Origin: Moniliella sp. 'wahieum' | Lineage: Eukaryota > Basidiomycota > Moniliellomycetes > Moniliellales > Moniliellaceae | Assembly: GCA_003971905.1 (NCBI GenBank) | Contig: RSEE01000085.1 | Coordinates: 241,903 to 305,902, forward strand | Reading direction: 5' to 3' | DNA length: 64,000 nt | In this document: in pieces, positions 55,722-64,000 of the stretch | How positions within the stretch are numbered: position 1 is the first letter of the stretch | Layout of the letters: every line of letters starts with the position of its first letter | Made by a program: the position numbers and the translations under genes | Notes under the pieces: generated by a model | What the model saw: only the letters and a program-made list of their open reading frames with translations | The model's database searches: none | What the model was told of the DNA's origin: nothing

Positions 55722-56914
55722 GCGTTCAGGCGAACGCTTCTCATGCACCGCCTCTCTCCCCCGACCACACGTATTTCCCACATGCTTTATTCCTTGTTCC
55801 TGACCTTTCTCGTTTGGTTTGGACGAACGGAGGAAAGCTGGATTGGTACGATCCCCCCACACTACATCTGCATCGCCATATTTTGGGTTGATACATTGAT
55901 GCCACTCCTGTGGTTGCTCCTGATGCATGATTCACAAAAGAGGTGGTGTAGGATGTCTTACTCTGGGTCGGAATTTGGTGTGTGCCGGCGTGGACAAAGC
56001 GGGATGGGATCTATAGTTGGGTATGCCTGTTTACTACGTGAGAGGACATATACGAAAGGCTGTCTTTGTCCTTGTCTTTGTCCTTTTTGTCCCCGTCCGT
56101 TTGTCCATACCATCATTGCACTTTTCACCCAGCGCGCCCGCGCAACTTTACTGACGACGATGATACTTTTTTTTCTATTTCGCTATCTGTACAGAACCAA
56201 GGCCCGGCTCTGTTTCCGACACCGTCTGCTGCTGTTGAATGTCGCATCCCTCTTCACCACCCGTCTGTTCTCCGGGCGTTTTGATTCAGATCCTCCTGCA
56301 CTCGGAAAACACAGGACTCATCTTTTTGATTCCTTCTGCTCCCATTTACCGCCTTTCATTAACACATCATCTCCAACTGCTATACGCTGATGATATCGAT
56401 GATACGGACTAGAAAACGAAGGCAGTGTTTGTCTCTACTATTAGCATGTGGACTTACACTGAGCCCCTCCCAGTGTTGATGAGTATCATAGAAGGGACAT
56501 TGCGTCGCGCGTGAGATAGGGAGGTTTTGGTGCGGGTATTCCGAACACGCATCAGCACATTTTACTGTCAAGCGCACGGTGAATCGTTGGGGTGTCATTT
56601 GTTGGAATGAATGCCTTCAAAAAGGTATGGTGTTATTGGGCGCTCCGGTCATCTCCAGACACCGAGCCCCGCATTTCGTAGAACTCTCATCGAATTACAC
56701 GCCAGCCCCGCGACACTTGCGAGTAAGAGTCAGCACGGACAACTTGTCATGGATATTTTCCACAGAGAGCCAGGAGAGGACCGCGGACTTAACGATACGG
56801 AGCTTTGTATCTGCGGCCCCCGGTCTTGACAGAACCCCACATCGACTCACTGTGGCCCGCCGGATCGCAGTCTGGGCAGCACAGGCCGCCCTTTACCTCT
56901 TACTACTATAGATC

Positions 56915-57425
56915 CCCTTCCTTCTGTTGATGCATGTTCTGATGTTACGGTATATAAGCAGCCCGGTCTCAGGCTTGCTGGCGGTGATCCTCACCGCCCC
57001 AACCTACGTCTTCCCCCCGACTTCCCTCTTCACTCTTCACCCTTAAGCTTACGAATTTACGACTTACGTCGACCACTCTGCAAGCCGCGGTTACTATATC
57101 AATCGCTTGCTCTTCTTGAAGGCTCTATCTGTTTCCGCCCACTATATACTGCGTACCGATTGTGGTAACGCCACGAGGAACAGAGTAACTTCGGAGGTAC
57201 TGGACCCCTTTCAATTGGTCTCATGACCTACGTACACCGCTCCTACCTCGGCGGGTCTGAGCTGCGGCCTTTGCACGCAGGCAGCCACCCAAACTAGAGG
57301 GTCTCCCTTACCTCTACACACCCCCGGTTCAACCAGGATCTGAAGAAGGACCTAACGTACGTAACTCTAATGCCATGTCCAAGGGCTTTCACCCCTAAAT
57401 TCGGCCTCGCCCCATGACATATGGC
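56915..57425 (+). repeat. Dispersed 0.5-kb repeat with TATA box, copy A
   Basis: Matches the reverse complement of 62615-63130 at roughly 75-80 percent by eye. Shared landmarks are CCTTCTGTTG, TATATAAGCAGCC, CTTACGAATTTACGACTTACG, CTCTGCAAGCCG, ACCTACGTACACCG-like words and GGTTCAACCAGGATCTGAAG. The TATATAAG box near the left end suggests a promoter, as in an LTR or other transposon terminus. No coding capacity. Family unknown. Confidence 0.7.
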
Positions 57426-58372
57426 AATCTCTACTTTCGATATGGGAATAGGCAAAAGAAAATGCTAACAACCTAACCCTGCACGTGACGGGTGTGGGTG
57501 GGGCTGGCTACGCCAAAGATCGGGCATATGACAGAGTCGCGTCGACGCGTCCCTTCACTACCTTAAAAGGGGATCGATGGTGCAAAGAGTAACCGTGGAA
57601 CAAGGCGGAGTGGTGGAACAAGGAGGCTGCGTATGCGCCGGCTTGAGGGTAGTAAAGTATCTGAAGCTTCCGGGGCTTCGGGACGGGGAGATGCAGCGGA
57701 GGACAAGCACTGCCAGGGCCGAGGCTGATGGGCAAAGGCGGCTGTCGATGGCATGGCTGTGAAAGGAACCCACGAGATACTGTGGTACGGGGAATCGACG
57801 CAGCTGAAGGAAGGCTCGCCCGAATGGGCGGATGGAAAGCTAGAGGACGAGGTTGGATGAAGAAGTTGAGGCAGCTAAGTGGAGACGAAGGTTGCCTGTA
57901 TTTTTATTCAATGAATTGTTGGCTGGAAACGGTCAGGAGTTGGAAAGGAAAGGCGGGAAGGGACGAGAATGGAAGGTAGGATAAAGGATCCCCACTGATC
58001 GAGGATGATGACTGTTGGCTGACCCCTTTTTGGTAACCCCCTCCTGTCTAAAAGCCCCCCATCGCACTGGCATAGATTTTGACAAAGCGAAGCAGACGAA
58101 GCTGCGATAGAGTGCGACTTGGGAACACTCGCGATCCTATGGATCAACTGCAAAGCAGCCTTCAGACAAGGCGTGAAGGCACAGTGGTGAGCCACAAGTC
58201 TTCAAGAAACGCCTGAAGGGAAGGAGGCAGGAGAGAGAGAAGGGAGATGGAGCGAGCAGGGCGTGCGCGCCCTGTGAGCGGAACTCTTCTGCCCGGCCGG
58301 CTAAGCGAGCGTCACCGATCCACTGAGGGCCGTGCTGGAGAACCCTAGCCTCCAACAGAAGCAAGCGAAGGT

Positions 58373-58417
58373 TGCGAAGGCTGCGAAGACTGCGAAGACT
58401 GCGAAGACTGCGAAGGC
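58373..58417 (+). repeat. 9-bp tandem repeat, five units
   Basis: Five units of TGCGAAGRC in succession just before the start of duplication copy 2. It is the only simple repeat at the duplication junction. Confidence 0.9.
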
Positions 58418-59373
58418 ACTAAGAATATCAGCCTATAGCACTTCCTCGTTCGGCTGATATGTTCTGACATGGGACACGCGACGGGCTGAACCTCAGCGCG
58501 TAGCCTGCTCTAGCAGGGTGTAGCAATTGGGCGCGAGGAAGACTGCACCGGGTAAACGTTGAGTACGTCACATCCGGTAGTGCATCAGCTGGGGCATGTG
58601 CGGCGTTGCACGGCCCGCACGGTCCACAGCGACCTGTCTACCCCGCAAGGCGGAGCGAACAGAGACACGTACTAACGACGCGCAGGTCGCAGCTACCGCT
58701 GGACGAGGGATACAGTGAATGTGCTGGCATCACGTAACGCGTAACGCGAACGCCCCCAACGCGTTGTTAACGACACAGTCGAATATTTCCAGCAAAAAAG
58801 CACTTGTTGCGTACTACACGTGTCGCTGGAACTGGCACACAGTGGCGTAGAGCTGGCCTCAGATATCCGACTCGCGCTGTTCGCCTACTCGTGCTCCTTG
58901 GTTCCTGCGGCGGGGGAGGGTGAGGTCACCGGCCACCAGGGCCCTCCCGCGCCACTTGCTCGCGGCCGCAGCCCGGATCCAAACAGCCGCTACCCTTGCG
59001 CCCAGTTCTATGACTGTTTTTCCGGCAGACGTCATCGATCCGTCATCTCATCGACGTCATCAATCATCGATCATCGACCATATGTCGACGAAGCTGTGGT
59101 CAGGTGGCGGGTGGGCGTTGGGCCATGCCAGTGCGAGGTCGATGAAGCCCCTGACATTCTGATCTACTCAGTACTCAGTACTCAAGTGTACTCAACGGCG
59201 TACTCACAGGAGGCAGGACATCGTACTCACAGTCTCAGACACCCAGCACTACCGTCAACGGTCAGGCTGACCCCTGAGCCTCAGGGCTCAGGTGACCGGC
59301 GAGGCTGAGGGCCTCCCCGATCACCGGTCCCCAGTTCACTTCGCGCTCAGTTGTCTCACACCCATGTCTCATT

Positions 59374-59432
59374 CAATCACCGGTCACCGGTCACCGATCA
59401 AAGCTCACCCTGGTCACCGGTCACCGGTCACC
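59374..59432 (+). promoter_or_regulatory. GGTCACCGG array upstream of GRDP copy 2
   Basis: Tandem ATCACCGGTCACCGGTCACC and GGTCACCGGTCACCGGTCAC units, the counterpart of the array at 51118-51265, about 450-510 bases before the start codon. The unit is kept although spacing and number differ between the copies. Confidence 0.4.
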
Positions 59433-59885
59433 AGGGCCGCTCGTCGCGCTGATGTCCCTTGCCCACAAGGACGAAGCAATGAAGATCGATTAATTTGGTG
59501 AGCCCACTCATTCGACCCCTGCTGGAAACCACTCGCCTGCAACGCCATATCAGACTGCGCCCATCACTGCATCACCCGTACCACGAAACGTGTGCACACA
59601 TGCCGAGCACAGAGAGATACCGTCCCAACTAAGTGATCTCCTCCCAACTCTCTCTTGTACGTTGTTGCCAAGCTCGGCGCCGTCCATCCAACTCCGACGG
59701 CATCCCTCCTCAGCCCTCCTGCTCGCATAAATTCGGTGGGTGCCTCGCTGCTCTTCTCTACTCTCTGCCACCAACACCCCCGCCACATACCAGCCTACCC
59801 TTCCCCTTCACCACCTTCAACAACCCTCGCATATCCCATCTCGTCACTCGCCTCTATACTAGGCTCACTACACTGCTGCTGCAAT

Positions 59886-62154
59886 ATGTTGCCCGACAAG
59901 AAGGTGTTCCCCCCCCCCCTCGCCCCCAGCCTAGGCGAGCCCCCACCAGCCTACACCCCCCATCAGCGCACCTTCCCCCACATCGCTGCCAGCGACACCA
60001 CGCAGACTGTCACGTCCGACGAGTGTGTCGCTCATTTGCGCTTGCTTGCTGTCTTTGCCGATTTGCGCGATTCGATTGCCCATATTGATGGTCTGTTTGG
60101 CCTGCGCGACGAGGACGTGTTGACTCACTTCCAGAAGGAGGAGGATCAAAGCAAGGGTCTGGCCCTGATGCGGGAAAAGCGCTGGTCCGTTTATGTGGCA
60201 CGCGCCGCCGATCGGTTTGAGCAATTTTGGAAGACCTGCTTGCCATCCTCAGGCCCAGCGATCACCGTTGACCTGGTTGACTCGACCACAGGTTTGGCCG
60301 ATGCGATGAAGAATACCAAGTCGCCTTCGGACCCACCGCTGTGGAGCAGGGAAAATCTGCCTCCGCTGGATGTGCTGATGGTCTGGCACGCATTTTGCCT
60401 CAACCCCACCAACTACCTCGAAGACTGTCTTCGTACGGGTCACATGCGGGTGTGGAATGTAGGCTTCCCCTGGGCCCTGATTGATGAGTGCATCAACGAC
60501 TCGCTCGATTACCTCCCCTCTGCCGAGGCTGCCGACGCGTTCCCCCGGGCCACCGGCCGTGCCTGGCGAAACCAAGAAGACCAGGGTGGGAAGAAGATCA
60601 AGTGTCCCCGTTGCAAACGGGAAGAAGAGATTCCATGGGCCACTGGTGGTCCCTGGGAGAGCTGGCCAAGCCATGGTTTGACGCAAAGGACGGGTTTACC
60701 GATACCAATTTAGCCACCGACTGTACCTCGTGCAAGTTTCACATCACGCACGATACGCTGCGTGTGGCCAAGTTCCGGTATGACTATAGCCAACTGGTAA
60801 GCAAGGATGTGGCTATGCCCGGTACCATTCTTTCCTACGATGGTCGTCCGCCCCAAAATCCGCTGCCGGTGATTAGCCAATCGTATGCGAGCCATTTTGT
60901 TACGCGGACTAGAGGTACTGCAAAGAAAGCTGAACTTTGATGCCAATCCGTACCTGACCATGCTGGAGGTGCGGGAGCAAATGGAGGTGATCTTTTCTAA
61001 CCGGGTGATCGTACGAGCGGTTGGACGTTCCCAGCCAGTCAAACGAGAGGTGGCAGTAGCCCGACGTGTGGGGATTCGGGCAATGATGTCACGTTACTGG
61101 GAAAACTCGTCTCCGTTTGGGTTGGACTTGGTGGGGGCAGTGTTGCGCCAAGGCACATTTGTCCGCAAGATGGATGAGATTGATTGGTTGCATTCGCCGG
61201 CACTGGAGCACACCATGGCACGGTTGATCGCCAAGTATTCCATCTTTCTCGAAATCATGAAGAAATACCCTGGTTCCATGGCGGTGCCGACTTTGGACGT
61301 GGATTTGGCCTGGCACACCCACCAACTCAGCCCGGCACGGTATTACTGTTACACGGTGCATCACATGAAGCGGATGATCAACCATGATGATAAGGTCGCC
61401 TCGGGTCGGTTGAGCGATGCATTTGAGCTCACATCCAAGCGCTATGCCAACTTGACCAATGGCCAGCCATACTCCGAGTGTACGTGCTGGTACTGCGAGG
61501 CGGTACGCGAAAGCCAAACCAACCGTGCGTCACCGGCGCTTTTGTTTTCCTCGTCCACTGCCTCCCAGGCACGGGTCAACGCGCGACGCCCTCCATTCTA
61601 ACCCAACATCGACCACAACCATCCCGAGCGCAACGCCCACATTTCTGCCCACAATGCCTGCCCACCGAAGGGACCAGGCAGCGGTACGTGGCGAGGCAGT
61701 CCGGCACCGTCGTCTCGTCTCCAAGGCCGAAGCGGCACAACGGCGACTGCACAAACGGGGGCTTCTCACGGGCGATGTAGACGAGAACGTGCTCAAGCCA
61801 ATTCGGAAGCGCCCACAATGGCATGGGGAGTCTATCCCGTCTACATGCCCTACTACGCTCCTTACTACCCAGATCCATGTATCACTGCCGGTTCCAACTC
61901 GGGCATGTACGCAAGCAACCCAGCATGTGTCGCCATGGGCCCGGAAGTTTGGGAGCGTGCGTGGCTGGACCTGTGGCGACGCTGTGGCCGCAGGCTCCTG
62001 TGGTGCGAGTGGCTGCAGTGCCGTGGGCGGGTTTTCTTCGTGCTCCGCGGCTGGCGGGTGTGGGAGCGCGGGGGTGCCTGTGGGGAGGTGGTGGTTCCTG
62101 TGGAGGTGGTGGCGGAGCCGGTGGTTTTCGGTGGTGGTGTATGTGGAGGACTGA
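59886..62154 (+). CDS. Glycine-rich domain-containing protein (GRDP/DUF1399 type), copy 2
   Basis: Tandem paralogue of the gene at 51775. The ATG gives MLPDKKVFPPPLAPSLGEPP and stays in one frame through the first DUF1399-like half to SAEAADAFPRATGRAWRNQE and KIKCPRCKREEEIPW. Then, after a break near 60650, come TDCTSCKFHITHDTLRVAKF, a second half with FVRKMDEIDWLHSPALEH and VDLAWHTHQLSPARYYCYTV, the ECTCWYC cluster, MAWGVYPVYMPYYAPYYPDP and a Gly/Cys-rich tail. The end differs from copy 1 by a 2-base deletion, so the stop is uncertain (62152-62154 or, in another frame, 62223-62225). Breaks near 60650, 60900 and 61590 fall in sequence that is conserved between the copies. Function unknown in fungi. 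Confidence 0.82.
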
Positions 62155-62614
62155 GAGGGCATTGCAGGCGCATCATGCACAGTGGGAGCGCTGCTTTTCA
62201 GTTGTGTGCCCGCGTTCTTGTCTGAATGTCTATACCCTCACCACTTGAATGATGTGTACCACATGATGCCCTATTGAACCTACTAATACCCACACCCCCA
62301 ATTGTTGAATGCTCATGGTGCTTTTGACCTTCTTGTTCCCATCCTTCCTCTCTGTATATCTGTATACTGATGGAGACTCCATAAATGCCCTCCCTCCATT
62401 GTATATAATAAACCGCTCTCAGAAATGGTGCAAACCGGCGAAAACAAAGTGTATATAGAGGGTTTTAGGCCTTTGGGGACGCCTGAACATCCGGAAAGTT
62501 GATAGTTGCACTCAAGAGCCATTCTTCCCTCTGGTCAAGGCGACGCGCGAGTACTCCTACGTTACCAAGACGGTCAACAGGATTTGTAAGTGTTGGAAGC
62601 TTTATTAGTGACGA

Positions 62615-63130
62615 GTTGTCACATGCCATGGGGGAGTCCCGAGGTGGGACCCCCCCTGTAGTCTAGGGGTATAAGCCCTTGGACAGGCCAATTGGTGTTG
62701 TCTCGTACGTATTGGTCCTGCTTCAGATCCTGGTTGAACCGAGCGGGTGTAGAGGCGAGGAGAGACCCTCTAGTTTAGGTGGCTGTCTGCGTGAAAGCCA
62801 CAGCTCAGACCCTCCGAGTAGGAGCCACGTACGTAGGTAGTCAGACCGGTTGAAGGGGTCCAGGAGACCGAAGGTACTCTGCTCCTCCTACGCTGTAGTA
62901 GGCGGAAACAGACAGAGTCCTAAAAAGAGCAGGCGCTACTGATGAGAGTAACCACACGGCTTGCAGAGTGTGGTCGACGTAAGTCGTAAATTCGTAAGCG
63001 TAAGGGTGGTAGAAAAGGTGAAAGGGCGAGAGAGGAACGGGTAGTCGGGGACGGAGATCAAAGCAGGCTGGTCGACAATGATTAATGACCACAGCTAGCA
63101 ACCTTAGACATGGCTGCTTATATACAACAG
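62615..63130 (-). repeat. Dispersed 0.5-kb repeat, copy B (inverted)
   Basis: Inverted relative to copy A at 56915-57425. It replaces the tRNA-Arg and the 5' part of RidA in duplication copy 2. On the plus strand its ends read TGTCACATGCC and ATATACAACA, i.e. TGT...ACA as in LTR-type termini, but no target-site duplication is visible. Read on the minus strand, the TATATAAGCAGCC box lies at its left end. Confidence 0.65.
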
Positions 63131-63423
63131 AAGGAAGCAGGCCTCAAGTGCCTCATGACAGGTATAAACAGAATGCGTGCACTTTCCAGAGAGGTAAAGC
63201 TAATGCACGGCTTATGCTCTCAAAGGCGCTGACCCTGCGTTGTCGGGCGCAGCAGGAAGGGTTCGCCAAGACTGGGTGCAATGGGCACAAAAGAGTCGTA
63301 CAGATGAGACCATGCGACCATGGCGGGCCGCGGATGATATCCGAACATGGGTAAGACGTCGAGTGCTCTCTCTCGCTAGTCCCTTCTCTTGCTAAACTGT
63401 TGTCTTTCTTGCTATACCTATAG

Positions 63424-63541
63424 GCTTTTGAAGGCCACAAGCCTGCCCGCTCTGCGGTTGGGGTTGCCCCCGTCTTCCCCTGGACGTTAGCATTGAGATT
63501 GAGTGTGTCGCTGCGGTGGTCAAGGCCCGGGCAGTGCTTAA
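63424..63541 (+). pseudogene. RidA 3' exon remnant in duplication copy 2
   Basis: Matches only the last RidA exon (GCTTTTGAAGGCCACAAGCC onward) with the preceding intron tail and the 3' flank. Exon 1 is absent: upstream DNA is unrelated. Relative to copy 1 the exon also has two extra bases in GTTGCCCCCGTC and one C fewer in AAGGCCCGGG. No start or active-site region remains upstream, so it cannot make RidA. Confidence 0.85.
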
Positions 63542-63885
63542 GCGTTCAGGCGAACGCTTCTCATGCACCGCCTCTCTCCCCCGACCACACGTATTTCCCA
63601 CATGCTTATTCCTTGTTCCTGACCTTTCTTGGTTTGGACGAACGGAGGAAAGCTGGATTGGTACGATCCCTCCACACTACATCTGCATCGCCATATTTTT
63701 GGGTTGATACATTGATGCCACTCCTGTGGTTGCTCCTGATGCATGATTCACAAAAGAGGTGGTGTAGGATGTCTTACTCTGGGTCGGAATTTGGTGGTGT
63801 GCGGCGTGGACAAAGCGGGATGGATCTATAGTTGGGTATGCGTGCTTACTACGTGGGAGAGATGACATAGACGAAAGCTGTCGTC

Positions 63886-64000
63886 CTCTGCTTGAGAGTG
63901 GTCTGGGCGTGCTATAGCGGGTATGGTGTGTGGCAGGTCATTCTCGGCGAAGCTTGTCAAGTACGGCTAAGGGACAATGATTAATGAATCCACTGCGCAG
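63886..64000. other. Right edge, nothing recognised
   Basis: Beyond the end of homology with copy 1. No motif or coding frame that I can support. Confidence 0.5.

Larger units (their letters stand above)
50230..56045 (+). repeat. Segmental duplication, copy 1 (GRDP, tRNA-Arg, RidA)
   Basis: Collinear with 58448-63885 at an offset of about 8.1 kb, falling to 7.8 kb after indels. Matching landmarks are TTCGGCTRATAT at the left end, CTGTCTACCCCGCAAGGCGGAGCG (50459 and 58636, shown in two overlapping words), the whole GRDP gene, its 3' flank to about 54460, and the last RidA exon with 3' flank to about 56045. The block 54465-55575 has no counterpart in copy 2. Confidence 0.9.
55722..58447. other. 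Region between RidA and duplication copy 2
   Basis: No protein gene supported. It contains the RidA 3' flank (shared with copy 2 to about 56045), a lower-GC stretch with CTTTGTCCTTGTC repeats near 56060-56090, a dispersed 0.5-kb repeat (56915-57425) and a 9-bp tandem repeat (58373-58417). Confidence 0.55.
58448..63885 (+). repeat. Segmental duplication, copy 2
   Basis: Second copy of the unit beginning at 50230, in direct orientation immediately following it. Homology runs to about 62600, is interrupted by 62600-63392, and resumes in the RidA last intron through its 3' flank to about 63885. Around 60005-60510 it differs from copy 1 by only about two bases in 500, but elsewhere, including nearby coding sequence, it is clearly more diverged. 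Confidence 0.9.

Overview
The window is fungal nuclear DNA. The genes are interrupted by short GT-AG introns (about 50 to 100 nt, often with GTACGT donors and CTRAC branch points), and the proteins are typically fungal (Slm1, Avt1-type transporter, Prp24/SART3, Rad10, Ebp2, Hcs1-type helicase). GC-rich housekeeping genes, C-rich leaders and fragments resembling KDZ/CACTA-like (Plavaka-type) transposons suggest a basidiomycete, but the order cannot be fixed from sequence alone. Almost every conserved gene is broken by single-base gains or losses in homopolymers. These look like consensus errors of an unpolished assembly, so the CDS spans below are gene extents and not clean open frames.

Layout. 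0.8-21.9 kb is a compact housekeeping block: proteasome beta6 (-), BUD31 (+), a stand-alone CHD1 C-terminal module (+), an acidic protein (-), a NUG1/GNL3L GTPase (-), RAD10/ERCC1 with added ubiquitin-interacting motifs (+), SLM1 (+), EBP2 (+), PRP24/SART3 (+) and an AVT1-like vacuolar amino-acid transporter (-). 24.1-24.7 kb is RPL31. 26.0-29.2 kb (-) is a large proline-rich protein with a tyrosine-recombinase-like core, probably domesticated from a Crypton-type element. 29.2-37.2 kb has no gene I can support and is made of short repeated words and palindromes. 37.5-38.9 kb is a transposon relic. 40.5-42.0 kb holds a degenerate pyrimidine-rich array, a 23-bp minisatellite and a 90-bp exact repeat also found at 23.3 kb. 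42.7-43.8 kb is an unrecognised protein and 44.1-47.1 kb an IGHMBP2/Hcs1-type helicase (-).

50.2-63.9 kb is a tandem segmental duplication (unit about 8.1 kb, second copy about 5.4 kb). Each copy carries a gene for a glycine-rich-domain protein (GRDP, DUF1399 type). Copy 1 also carries tRNA-Arg(ACG) and an intact RidA/YjgF gene. In copy 2 that part is replaced by an inverted 0.5-kb dispersed repeat, and only the last RidA exon remains.

The genes do not form one pathway. Several concern ribosome biogenesis (EBP2, NUG1, RPL31), splicing (BUD31, PRP24) and DNA repair or chromatin (RAD10, CHD1 module, helicase). The best candidates for something new are the recombinase-like protein, the CHD1 C-terminal module without its ATPase, RAD10 with ubiquitin-interacting motifs, and the young GRDP duplication.
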